Source: Streptomyces nigrescens (GTDB lineage Bacteria > Actinomycetota > Actinomycetes > Streptomycetales > Streptomycetaceae). Taken from it: a DNA stretch of 64,000 bases. Location of the stretch: positions 3,286,001 to 3,350,000 of the forward strand of contig AP026073.1 in the NCBI GenBank assembly GCA_024349765.1, in the 5' to 3' direction. The translations under genes were made by a program, and so were the position numbers. Positions 18,331-26,365 of the stretch are shown here, piece after piece. Numbering within the stretch: position 1 is the first letter of the stretch; every line of letters starts with the position of its first letter. The notes below the pieces were generated by a model. That model did no database searches and had not been told where the DNA came from. It saw only the letters and a list, made by a program, of their open reading frames with translations.

Positions 18331-18402
18331 CCGACGTGGCGGGTGCCGCCCCCGCGCCCTCCGGGTCCCGAGCCCGGTGCTCTGCTGTTGAGCTACACGT
18401 CG
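18331..18402 (-). tRNA. tRNA-like cloverleaf, CGG (proline) anticodon, degenerate D and T loops
   Basis: Reading minus strand from 18402, 72 bases fold into a full cloverleaf with every stem perfectly paired: acceptor CGACGTG/CACGTCG, U8-A9, D stem GCTC/GAGC, anticodon stem CCGGG/CCCGG with loop CTCGGGA (U33, anticodon CGG, G37), 5-base variable loop, and T stem GCGGG/CCCGC. However the D loop (AACAGCA) lacks the GG pair and the T loop (GGCGGCA) lacks TTC and A58, so the canonical elbow cannot form; discriminator is G and no CCA is encoded. It could be a divergent tRNA-Pro, a pseudo-tRNA or a cis-acting tRNA mimic in the leader of the 768-aa gene, whose ATG starts at 18327. Confidence 0.55.
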
Positions 18403-18412
18403 ATGATCGGGG

Positions 18413-18442
18413 AGCGTAGGCGGCCCTGAAGCCGTCGGGCAA
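18413..18442 (-). promoter_or_regulatory. Sigma70-like promoter for the tRNA-like RNA and the 768-aa gene
   Basis: Read on the minus strand: -35 TTGCCC (18442-18437), 18-base spacer, -10 TACGCT (18418-18413). Transcription would begin around 18405, about three bases before the 5' end of the cloverleaf, so the RNA would start with the tRNA-like fold. Confidence 0.55.
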
Positions 18443-18462
18443 ACGGATTTCCGGGGAGCGGG

Positions 18463-18560
18463 AGAGGCGCCCGGTGCGGCCGAACCGGCTGGACGGAGGC
18501 GGGTCGCGGGAGAGGCATCCGATGCGGCCGAACCGGCTGGGCGGAGGCGGTCGGTGCGGC
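18463..18560. repeat. Imperfect ~48-bp direct repeat, two copies
   Basis: Two neighbouring copies share the core GCGGCCGAACCGGCTGG followed by CGGAGGCGG, with GAGAGGC at their left ends; a third partial copy (TGCGGCCG) follows. Non-coding, in the divergent region between the two large genes. Confidence 0.7.
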
Positions 18561-18624
18561 CGGGTTCACGGGCTGCGGTGCAGGTCAGGGGGCGTTGTCA
18601 GACCCTGCGGCTACGGTCGTCGAC

Positions 18625-20898
18625 ATGAACGAACTGTCACCGCACGCGGCCCAGTTGCGCGCCGCGATGGCCGGACCGCCGCAGGACGCGGCATGGTCCG
18701 GCGGCCTCTGGGCCGCGTGTGCCCAGCTGACCCCGGCGGAGCTGGGCATGCTGCTGCCGGTCGCGTACCGCACCCTCGCCGACGAGGACGCGCCCGACCA
18801 TGCCCGCCAGGTCGCCCGCGAGGTCACCTGGGCGAAGGTGCAGCCCTCGTTCACCGCCTGCGCGCTCACCGAACTCTTCCTGGCGCTGGCCGAGTCCCCG
18901 CGGCCCCGCGATGTGCGGTTCGCGGCCGGCGGCCTGCTGCGCTGCACCGAGGCCTGGGACGCGGAGGCGCTGGGGAAGCCCGCGGCCGTCCTGGTGGAGG
19001 TCGCCGGGCGCAAGGTCGACGAAACGGCCGATGCCGCCCTGGCGGTGGCCGCGCTGGCCGGCCCGGATGCCGAACGCGAGCTGGCCGGGCGCCTGCAGGA
19101 GCTGTACGCCGACAGCCCGTTGCGCTCGGCGGAGGTCGAGGTGCTGCTCGCGACGGGCCCCCGCGAACGGGCCCTGATCGCCGAGGATCGGCGGTACCCA
19201 CCGCTGACCGGCGAGTGGCCGCTGCTGACGGGCGCCGCGCTCGGGCCGTCCGCCGAGGAACTGCACACCGAGCTGGCCCGCCAGGTGCTGAGCACCGCGG
19301 CCGACCACCTCGCCGCCGTGCACGCCGGCCGGATCCCGTACGCCGCCGACAAGGCCTTCACCGCCGCCGACGCCGACACCCTGTGGCGGGCGGCCCGGCA
19401 GGCCCTGCGGCGTGACGAACCATGGGCCGGGGAGCTCTTCGCGACCCTGCTGCCGCACAGCGCCGTGGCGCCGACCACCGCCAAGACCCTGCCGTCGCAG
19501 GCCGCCTGCATCGGCCTCGCCCAGGCCGTCGAGGCCCACCCGACCCCCGAATCCGTCGCCGCACTGCGCGAGGCCCGGCGCGTCGTCCGGCACGCCGGCG
19601 TCACCAAGAAGCTCGACCGTATTCTGCGACGCGCCGAGCGCAACCTCGCCCGCCGCCCCGAACTCGCCCTCCGGCTACCCGACTTGGGCCTCGATGCGGA
19701 CGGTACCCGACGCCTCCCCTGCGGCCCGTACACCGCCGTGCTCACGGTCGGCGAGGAAGCCACCCTGGCCTGGGAGAGCGCCGGCGGCCGGGCGCTGAAG
19801 TCCGTGCCGGCCGCCGCCCGGCGGGACCATCCCGACGAGGTCGCGGCCGCCCGTGACCTCCTGGCGAAGGCACGCGCCCAGATACGCACGCTGATCCGCG
19901 GAGTGGAGGGCGGCTATCTGGAGGGCACCGTCAATCGGTACGACCGCTGGCGCGATGCCCTCGACCGGAGTGCCGTGGTCCGTGGCGCCGCGCAACGCCT
20001 CATCTGGGAGGTGGAGTACGCGCCCGGGGAGTGGCGGGCCGTCCTGCCCGCCGCAGGGTCGGCCGACGACGCCCCGGAGCCGGCCGGATCCGCCGCGGTC
20101 CGGCTCTGGCATCCGGCCCGCGCCACCGCCGCCGAACGGCACCATTGGCGCGACCGCATCGCGGAGCTGGGGCTGCGCCAGCCGTTCCGCCAGGCGTACC
20201 GGGAGCACTACCGTCCCGAGGGCACCGGAGACGAGGGCGCCGGGGGCGGCACCACCGGAGACTCCGCCCACTCCACGACCATGTTCCACGGTCACCTGCT
20301 CCGGATCGAGGCCGTCCTGGGGCTGGCCGTGCGCCAAGGGTGGAACATCGAGGACGACGTACTCGTCCTGCCGGTGGGCGAGTTGACGGCCTGCTTCGTG
20401 ATCGCCGGGTCTCTCTACCCCGGTGCCAGTGGCTGGGCGGAGGCCATGGAGGTCAAGCTCTTTCGCGCCGACGGAGGTCCCCAGCCCCTGGCGGAGGTCG
20501 ACGCCGTACGGCTCTCGGAGATCCTGCGCGCCGTCGACCTGCTCGTCAGCGCCGGCAGCTTCGGCTGGTGCGAGACCCACGCCCACGAACCAGGCGCCTG
20601 GCAACAGCTGAACCGCCTCTACGCCCAGCCGTTGGGCGAGGGCGCACGAATGCGCCGGGAGGCGCTGCGCCGCATCCTGGCGGCGCAGATAGCGTCCGGC
20701 CGGGTCGAACTCGGCGCCCGGCAGCTGCTGTTGGACGGCCGTTACGCCATCCACCTGGCCACCGGACGGGTCAGCCGCGACGGCGATCCGGTGGAGATCA
20801 GCCTGCCGACGGGGCGACGGGCCGTCCCGCTGCCGTTCCTGCCGTACGACGAGACGTTGCTGGAACGCGTGGTGCGCACGGTGGAGCACCTCATGTGA
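18625..20898 (+). CDS. DUF4132 domain protein
   Basis: About 757 aa. The C-terminal ~300 residues carry the DUF4132 pattern WRDRIAELGLRQPFRQAYREHY (near residue 520), followed by FHGHLLR and a tail with VRTVEHL. The N-terminal part is helical repeat-like. Members occur widely in actinobacteria and some are linked to toxin-immunity or stress contexts, but no activity is proven. ATG at 18625 was chosen; TTG at 18595 would add ten residues and has a poorly spaced GGGGG upstream. No signal peptide. Divergent from the 768-aa gene, with a repeat-bearing 297-base region between. Confidence 0.82.
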   Translation: MNELSPHAAQLRAAMAGPPQDAAWSGGLWAACAQLTPAELGMLLPVAYRTLADEDAPDHARQVAREVTWAKVQPSFTACALTELFLALAESPRPRDVRFAAGGLLRCTEAWDAEALGKPAAVLVEVAGRKVDETADAALAVAALAGPDAERELAGRLQELYADSPLRSAEVEVLLATGPRERALIAEDRRYPPLTGEWPLLTGAALGPSAEELHTELARQVLSTAADHLAAVHAGRIPYAADKAFTAADADTLWRAARQALRRDEPWAGELFATLLPHSAVAPTTAKTLPSQAACIGLAQAVEAHPTPESVAALREARRVVRHAGVTKKLDRILRRAERNLARRPELALRLPDLGLDADGTRRLPCGPYTAVLTVGEEATLAWESAGGRALKSVPAAARRDHPDEVAAARDLLAKARAQIRTLIRGVEGGYLEGTVNRYDRWRDALDRSAVVRGAAQRLIWEVEYAPGEWRAVLPAAGSADDAPEPAGSAAVRLWHPARATAAERHHWRDRIAELGLRQPFRQAYREHYRPEGTGDEGAGGGTTGDSAHSTTMFHGHLLRIEAVLGLAVRQGWNIEDDVLVLPVGELTACFVIAGSLYPGASGWAEAMEVKLFRADGGPQPLAEVDAVRLSEILRAVDLLVSAGSFGWCETHAHEPGAWQQLNRLYAQPLGEGARMRREALRRILAAQIASGRVELGARQLLLDGRYAIHLATGRVSRDGDPVEISLPTGRRAVPLPFLPYDETLLERVVRTVEHLM

Positions 20899-20951
20899 GG
20901 CGGTGGTGTGACGAGATGCGGGAGGGGCGTCGGCCGCGGCCGGAACGGCGA

Positions 20952-20985
20952 CGTCCCCGCGCAGCCGCGGATCTGCGCGGGGACG
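20952..20985. terminator. Bidirectional hairpin terminator
   Basis: Perfect 12-bp stem CGTCCCCGCGCA/TGCGCGGGGACG with a 10-nt loop, placed 53 bases after the DUF4132 stop and between convergent genes, so it can serve both strands. Confidence 0.7.
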
Positions 20986-21017
20986 ATCGTTGAGGTGCGG
21001 ATGGTGCGCTCGTAACT

Positions 21018-21094
21018 ACCGGTGGCCTACTGGTGGCTTAGCGATGGGCCACCGGTGGCTTACCGGTGGCCCACTGGTGACCTACCGGCGTCTT
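21018..21094. repeat. Seven tandem 11-bp repeats
   Basis: Consecutive 11-base units of consensus ACYGGTGGCYT: ACCGGTGGCCT, ACTGGTGGCTT, AGCGATGGGCC, ACCGGTGGCTT, ACCGGTGGCCC, ACTGGTGACCT and ACCGGCGTCTT. The array is non-coding and ends 7 bases from the stop of the secreted small protein. The half-palindrome inside each unit (CCACCGGTGG across units) means it can also fold. Confidence 0.9.
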
Positions 21095-21101
21095 GAGCGG
21101 C

Positions 21102-21428
21102 TTAGAGCGGACGGGCCCACAGGTCCCACATGAGGCCCGAGCCGTCGCAGAAGGGGTCGGCCCACTTGCCGCTGGCGACCAGGTCCGTGCCGGCCGCCTG
21201 GCAGCCGCTGAGGGTCCAGAACTTCTTGCCGGTCCACACCGTTCCGGGCGGACCGTCCATCGGCCGGACCTGGTGCCGCACGGAGGCGGCGGGCTCGGCC
21301 GCGGTGACGTGGGACGGCGTGGCGGTCTTGGCGTCGGTGGTGGCGTGGGCCTGGGCGGCGCCGCCCAGACCGGCGACCGTGAGCGCGGCGGCCGCCAGCG
21401 CGGTGGTGAGAACTCCCCTGTTACGCAC
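21102..21428 (-). CDS. Small secreted protein, 108 aa
   Basis: GTG start. Signal peptide: basic MRNR, hydrophobic LTTALAAAALTVAGLGGA, cleavage probably after AQA (residue ~27). The mature part of about 80 residues has two cysteines (in LSGCQAAG and PFCDGSG) likely to pair, several Trp residues and ends WDLWARPL. No enzyme motif is seen. Streptomyces secrete many such small disulfide proteins of unknown role. The gene ends in TAA 7 bases from the 11-bp repeat array. Confidence 0.8.
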   Translation of the reverse strand: MRNRGVLTTALAAAALTVAGLGGAAQAHATTDAKTATPSHVTAAEPAASVRHQVRPMDGPPGTVWTGKKFWTLSGCQAAGTDLVASGKWADPFCDGSGLMWDLWARPL

Positions 21429-21562
21429 GTGTTGTCCTTTCCCCGTAGGTCCGGGCCCGGTGCGGGCCCGTCACTCCGTACACGGAGAAGGGCACTTCGC
21501 CGTATGACACCCCACTGTGTGACCTGAGTCACATGCGGGAGGGGGGCTCTCCGTGGTGTGGG

Positions 21563-22111
21563 TCAGCGGCCGATGGTGCCGTCGAGGCGCTCGCGCAGCA
21601 GATCGGCATGGCCGTTGTGCCGGGCGTACTCGGCGATCATGTCCACAAGGATGCTGCGCAGCGAGACCGGTTCGCCCGTTCTCTTCCGGATCCCGGTCTC
21701 CTCCAGTGATGCCGCGGCGGTGACGATCTGCCGTGACCGCTCGCACTCCGCCCGCCAGACGGCGAAGGCCTCGTCGGGATCTCCGTCGAGAGCGGTGAAG
21801 TCCTGGTGGGGGTCGTCGTCGGAGTAATACAGCAAGGGCAGGTCCTCGCCGGCGAACTGGATCCGGAACCACCACCGTTCGACGCCGGCCAGATGCCGGA
21901 CCATGCCGTGCAGGGAGAGCTCGGACGGCGGCACCGCCATCCGGGAGAGCTGCTCCGCCGACAGGCCGGCGCACTTCAGGGCGAAGGTCGCGCGGTGCCA
22001 ATCCAGCACCGCACTCAACGTCTCCCGCTCACTGCCCGTCGCGGGCGTCGGGCGGCGGGTGTCGCTGTCCAGCTGGGGGGAGTAGTGCGCAGGGGTGGAT
22101 CGGTCGGTCAT
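21563..22111 (-). CDS. DinB/DUF664 family protein
   Basis: 182 aa forming a four-helix DinB-like fold. The three metal-site histidines of the superfamily appear in the expected order: LHGMVRHLAGVERWW (residues ~67-81) and DMIAEYARHNGHADLLRE (~157-174), with the ending GHADLLRERLDG typical of DUF664. Family members in actinobacteria are probable mycothiol- or bacillithiol-linked transferases; the substrate is unknown. ATG start at 22111. Confidence 0.88.
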   Translation of the reverse strand: MTDRSTPAHYSPQLDSDTRRPTPATGSERETLSAVLDWHRATFALKCAGLSAEQLSRMAVPPSELSLHGMVRHLAGVERWWFRIQFAGEDLPLLYYSDDDPHQDFTALDGDPDEAFAVWRAECERSRQIVTAAASLEETGIRKRTGEPVSLRSILVDMIAEYARHNGHADLLRERLDGTIGR

Positions 22112-22289
22112 CGTCTGGCTCCCATCGTCGGGCTCCTGGTGCCGGGCTCTCGGTGTCGGGTCCCGGCCTCCCGGTCGTGCCCTCTCGGACGCGGACGGTC
22201 CCCGATGTGGATACCGCCGAGTGTGTCAGGGACCACTGACAATCGCCGCTGACCTGCGCATTTCCCGCCCTGCCGCACCTCCACCACCA

Positions 22290-22331
22290 CCCCTCCCCTC
22301 CCAGGTTCTTGAGCAGTCGGGGAGGGGAGGG
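22290..22331. terminator. GC-rich hairpin, first of a pair
   Basis: CCCCTCCCCTCCC pairs with GGGAGGGGAGGGG across a ~16-nt spacer. The plus strand carries a run of G-tracts that could also form a quadruplex. It lies in the 5' region of the DinB gene and 3' of the M64 gene (both minus strand). Confidence 0.55.
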
Positions 22332-22353
22332 GGGCCTCACGGCCAAAGCTCCA

Positions 22354-22390
22354 GGGGTCAACCACCGCCCAGCGGACGGTGGTTGACCCC
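22354..22390 (-). terminator. Terminator of the M64 peptidase gene
   Basis: Perfect 14-bp stem GGGGTCAACCACCG/CGGTGGTTGACCCC with a 9-nt loop, 8 bases beyond the peptidase stop codon. One of the strongest hairpins in the window. Confidence 0.85.
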
Positions 22391-22398
22391 GAAGCCTG

Positions 22399-23778
22399 TT
22401 ACGGCGCGATCTTCCAGCTCAGCACGCCCGACATCACCCGGCGCAGGGCCGGGTCGCGGACCGCGCCGGTGCGGTCCGCGGCACGGGCGGTGACGGTGTG
22501 CCGGCGGCCGTCGGCCGGGACGCCCAGGGCCCGGGGCACGACCGTGGTCCGGCCGCGCGCGGACTTCCGCTCCCGGCCGTCGACGTACCACTTGAGCTGC
22601 GCGGACGCCGGCACGGTGACACGGATGCGGGTGCCGCGGGTGAGTGCCCGGTCGGTGGCCAACGGGCTGCTGAGCACGCTCCCGAACCGGTAGAAGCCCG
22701 CGATCATCGCCTCCCGGCCGGGGAGATTGAACTCCCGCCCCAGGCTCCGCATGATCGAGTTCTCGGTGGGGCGGTTGAGCCCGTACTGGTAGTAGCCGCC
22801 GCCCTCGTAGGCACCCACGGGACCGCCGTCCGGGGATTCCTGGCCCAGCCAGCGGTACCACTTCTGGCGCTGTGCGGCCATCTGGTCGGCGGAGAGGGTG
22901 GTGAGGTTGGCCTGCTGGGGTTCGGGGCCGGAGTAGGTGCCGGACTCGCCGTAGTCGTACTCGTCGGCGAGCTTCCCGAGCGAATGGCCGGTCTCGTGCA
23001 CCGCTATCTGGTCGGACCGGTCGTTGTCCGAGGAGGCGGTGGCGATCCCGTCGTAGCCGACCTGGGAGGAGATGTCGTTGTAGCCCGCACCGCCGTACTT
23101 GGTGGAGTTGGAGAGGACGACGACCAGGTCGGCGGCCGGGGCCTTGGCGGCGTACGCCTCGACCTTTCCGGTGTCGACGCAGAGCAGCCGCTCGGTCCCG
23201 TCGCAGAAGAACGCGGAGCCGAGGGCGGTGTTCCGGACCACGTCCTGGGTCGGGTCACCGGAGACGCCGGAGTCGTGAGAAACGGCGTCCACCGCCCAGA
23301 CGTTGAACTGACCGGCGTAGGACGCGTACGGCTCCACGGCACTGATCTTCGCCCACTTGGCGCGGACGTCGGCGTGGAAGTCCTCCTGCTGGGCGGAGGT
23401 GTAGCCGTCGCCGATGAAGACGACGTCCAGTTTGCTGCCGACCGGGCCGTTCTGGACGATCGGCGTGACATCGCCGTCGCCGGCGGCGATCGCCGTCTTC
23501 TGCGAGCGGGACAGCGGCTTCGGTGCCGCCACGGAGGTGTGCCGGGGGTGGCCGCCCGGGCCGGTGAAGTACTCGACGTGCTGGGTGCGTTGGGCCTGCG
23601 GGGAGGGGGCCGGGGTGGTGACGCCCTGTGCGGTGCTCGCGGCGACCGTCGTGGCGGCCAGCGCGGCGATGGCCAGCGCGCCGGAGACGGAGGTGCGCAG
23701 CGACGGGCGGCGCGGGCCTTGTCCGGTGGCACCACGGTGCCGACCGGTGCCGGGTATGGAGGGGGAGCGTCTGAGCAT
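22399..23778 (-). CDS. Secreted M64-family metallopeptidase (IgA-peptidase type)
   Basis: 459 aa. An N-terminal basic stretch and hydrophobic segment (~33-50) form the export signal. The M64 zinc motif HETGHSLGKLADE (residues 261-273, HExxHxxGxxxDE) is intact; the preceding VVFIGDGYTSAQQEDF block (~119-134) is the other family signature. A C-terminal immunoglobulin-like segment (~370-459) with WYVDGRE probably binds substrate. Extracellular endopeptidase; natural substrate unknown. The hairpin 8 bases after the stop closes the unit. Confidence 0.92.
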   Translation of the reverse strand: MLRRSPSIPGTGRHRGATGQGPRRPSLRTSVSGALAIAALAATTVAASTAQGVTTPAPSPQAQRTQHVEYFTGPGGHPRHTSVAAPKPLSRSQKTAIAAGDGDVTPIVQNGPVGSKLDVVFIGDGYTSAQQEDFHADVRAKWAKISAVEPYASYAGQFNVWAVDAVSHDSGVSGDPTQDVVRNTALGSAFFCDGTERLLCVDTGKVEAYAAKAPAADLVVVLSNSTKYGGAGYNDISSQVGYDGIATASSDNDRSDQIAVHETGHSLGKLADEYDYGESGTYSGPEPQQANLTTLSADQMAAQRQKWYRWLGQESPDGGPVGAYEGGGYYQYGLNRPTENSIMRSLGREFNLPGREAMIAGFYRFGSVLSSPLATDRALTRGTRIRVTVPASAQLKWYVDGRERKSARGRTTVVPRALGVPADGRRHTVTARAADRTGAVRDPALRRVMSGVLSWKIAP

Positions 23779-24010
23779 GGGGGGTTAGTCCTTCCGAACG
23801 TCGCCGCCGGAGCAGCGAGTTGAGCCTGATTCAGGCGCCGCTCAACGTAGAGGGTCGGAAGGGCGAGGGCAACGGGAAAGCTCAGGGACCACGGGAAATG
23901 CCAGGAATAACGGAAAACCCCACAGGTAACGGGAAGGCCGCCACGGCCTCGCGGACCGTGACGGCACCCTGGTCACCCCTGGTCATTCCGAACCGACGGA
24001 CGGGGACGGC

Positions 24011-24925
24011 TCAGACCTCGATGACCAGCTTCCCCCGTACATGGCCCGCCTCGCTCAGCTCCTGGGCCTTGGCGGCCTCGGCGAGCGGGAAGGTCTCGAC
24101 GACCGGCACGGACAGCCGGCCCTCGACGGCGAGCCGGGCGTGCCGGGCCAGGCCCGCGCGCACCTGCTCCGACGGCGTACCGCCCGCCGAGAACGGCACG
24201 CCGTGCTCGGCCGCGTTCGGATCGGCGATGGTGACGATGCGGTCCGTCGTCCCGCCGCGCAGGGCGATGGAGAGCGGCAGCACGTCATGGCCGGCCGCGT
24301 CGAAGACGGCGTCCACACCCTGCGGGGCCGCGGCCCGGACCCGGTCGGCGAGCCCCTCGCCGTACGCCACCGGTATCGCACCGAGCGCCCGCAGGAAGTC
24401 GTGGTTGGCCGGCGACGCCGTGCCCACCACCGTGGCGCCCAGGGCCACCGCCAGTTGGACGGCCACCTGGCCGACCGCCCCCGCGGCCGCGTGCAGCAGC
24501 AGCGTCTCGCCCTTGGCCAGGCCCAGTTCGTCGAGCACCCGCTGCGCGGTCTCCCCGGCGACGGGCAGCGCCGCCGCGGCCCGGAAGGACAGTTCGGCGG
24601 GCTTGGGCACGATGTCGCCGGCGAGGGCGTACTCGGCGTAGGCACCGGTCGCGGTCCAGCCGAAGACCTCGTCGCCGACGGACACCTCGTGGTCACCCGG
24701 GCCGAGCGCGTCCACGATCCCGGCGAACTCCAGACCGGGCACCGCGGGGAACGTGGTCGGGTAGTGCTGCTCCACCCAGCCGTAACGCCGCTTGTAGTCC
24801 AGCGGGTTGACGCCGACCGTCACCACCTTCACCCGGACTTCCCCCGGGCCCGGTTCGGGCTTCTCGGTCTCCCCGAACGTGAGCACTTCCGGGCCGCCGA
24901 AGCTGTGGTAAATGATCGCCTTCAT
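24011..24925 (-). CDS. NADP-dependent quinone-oxidoreductase-like enzyme (MDR superfamily)
   Basis: 304 aa. GroES-like N-terminal domain opening MKAIIYHSFGGPEVL, then the Rossmann domain with LLLHAAAGAVGQVAVQLA (residues ~141-158), the AAxGxVGxxxxQ motif of zinc-free quinone reductases. No catalytic zinc cysteines are present. It probably reduces a quinone or activated alkene with NADPH in the cytoplasm. Start ATG with GGGGAGA upstream. It is divergent from a LuxR-type regulator 150 bases away, which is the natural candidate for its control. Confidence 0.92.
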   Translation of the reverse strand: MKAIIYHSFGGPEVLTFGETEKPEPGPGEVRVKVVTVGVNPLDYKRRYGWVEQHYPTTFPAVPGLEFAGIVDALGPGDHEVSVGDEVFGWTATGAYAEYALAGDIVPKPAELSFRAAAALPVAGETAQRVLDELGLAKGETLLLHAAAGAVGQVAVQLAVALGATVVGTASPANHDFLRALGAIPVAYGEGLADRVRAAAPQGVDAVFDAAGHDVLPLSIALRGGTTDRIVTIADPNAAEHGVPFSAGGTPSEQVRAGLARHARLAVEGRLSVPVVETFPLAEAAKAQELSEAGHVRGKLVIEV

Positions 24926-25075
24926 GGTGCATCTCCCCGTGGTGGTGTGAGAACGCTGGTGGTTGAGGGCTCCAGCCTCGCCTCCGGGGGAGCGCCCGGT
25001 CCCCGGCCATCGGGCCAGTCCTCCCTGGCCAAAAGTCCAGCGCCCGTTCCGCCGCGCCTGGCTAGGCTGACGACC

Positions 25076-26335
25076 ATGGAGCTGACCGGAGCCGTGCCCG
25101 CCCTGACCGCCGCCTACGAGGTGATCCGCCAGCCGCTGGGGGACATCCTGCCGCGGCTCTCCGAGGTGCTGTCCGAGGTGGTCCCGCACCGTGCGGCGGC
25201 CGAACTCTCCACGCACTGCGCGCACTCACCGTTCAAGACGGCCGGCGACCCGGAGATCACCGGACGGCTCTCCACCGCCGACCTGGCTCCGCTGCTCGCC
25301 ACCGGCACCCCGGGCCGGCCGTGGCAGGGGACGCTCGACCTGGCCGGGGCCGAGCGTCCGGTGCTCGCGGTGACCAGCCATGCCACGCCCCGCGGCGCGG
25401 TCCTGCTGCTGGTGCGCGACGCGGGGGCGACACCGGTCGACGAGAGCGGCACCGCGCTCGTCCAGGCCCTGTGGGACATCGTCACCAGCCACTTCGAACG
25501 GCTGGCGGCGGAGGCCATGCCCGGTGCGCTGGCCCGTTCGCGGACCGCGGCGGGCACCCGGGCGCGGGTGATCGCCGAGCTGGGCGAGGCCTACTCGGCC
25601 GCGCTCACCGGCGTACTGGGCGTCCTGCGCAGCCGCGCCCTCGACGATGCGGCGGCCCGCGCCACCGCCACGGACCTGGCGGTCTCCGCCCTGGTCGAAC
25701 TGCGGGCCGAGGCCGAACGCGACCAGCAGATCGCCGAGGAACCGGCCGACCAGGCCTTCGCCCGGCTCGCCGAATCCCTCCGGCCGATGGTGCGCTACAG
25801 CCCCGTACGGCTCGAACTGGGCACGCCCGACTCCGTGCGCACCCTGGCCGCCGACGTCGCCCACACCGCACGGGCGGTCGTCCGGGCCGTGCTGATGAAG
25901 GCACTGGAACAGGAGGCCGTGACCCGGGTGCACGTCTGCTGGCAGATCAACGACGACGAACTGCGTGCGACCGTACGGGACGACGGGCCCGGCACCCTCA
26001 CCCCCGAAGCGCTGGCTCCCGGCCGGGTCCGGGACCGGCTCGACGTCCTCAAGGGCCGCCTGGACGTCGACGCGGTGCCCGGCTGGGGCACGACGGTATC
26101 GGCGACGATCCCGCTGCGGGTCTCCCAGGACCCCGCGCCCGACCCCCTCACGGCCCTGGGCGAACGGGAGTTGGAGGTTCTGGCGCGGCTCGCGCTCGGG
26201 CACCGCAACCGGGCGATCGCCCAGGAACTCCACATCAGCGAGTCGACGGTGAAGTTCCACGTCGCCAAGATCCTCACCAAACTGGGCGTCGAATCCCGGG
26301 GCGCGGCGGCGGCGCTCTTCCACGCCGTGGCGTGA
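25076..26335 (+). CDS. LuxR-family regulator with an internal histidine-kinase-like ATPase domain
   Basis: 419 aa. The C-terminal ~65 residues are a clear LuxR/NarL helix-turn-helix: ALGERELEVLARLALGHRNR, then HISESTVKFHVAKIL. Ahead of it (~200-345) is a GHKL-like ATPase segment, with DDELRATVRDDGPG and GTTVSATIPLR matching N and G2 boxes of NarL-pathway sensor kinases, and N-terminal helices before it. No phospho-acceptor receiver domain is seen. So the kinase core and DNA-binding output are in one chain, unlike the usual two-component split. Likely controls the divergent oxidoreductase gene. Confidence 0.88.
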   Translation: MELTGAVPALTAAYEVIRQPLGDILPRLSEVLSEVVPHRAAAELSTHCAHSPFKTAGDPEITGRLSTADLAPLLATGTPGRPWQGTLDLAGAERPVLAVTSHATPRGAVLLLVRDAGATPVDESGTALVQALWDIVTSHFERLAAEAMPGALARSRTAAGTRARVIAELGEAYSAALTGVLGVLRSRALDDAAARATATDLAVSALVELRAEAERDQQIAEEPADQAFARLAESLRPMVRYSPVRLELGTPDSVRTLAADVAHTARAVVRAVLMKALEQEAVTRVHVCWQINDDELRATVRDDGPGTLTPEALAPGRVRDRLDVLKGRLDVDAVPGWGTTVSATIPLRVSQDPAPDPLTALGERELEVLARLALGHRNRAIAQELHISESTVKFHVAKILTKLGVESRGAAAALFHAVA

Positions 26336-26365
26336 GCGGCACGGGCGCGGCTGCCGCTGCGCGCG

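Noticed and set aside
16048-18429. Very long plus-strand frame over the 768-aa gene
   Set aside because: Mirror frame of a GC-rich gene; composition (Gln/Arg/Gly/His-rich) is that of antisense translation and it lacks any recognisable domain.
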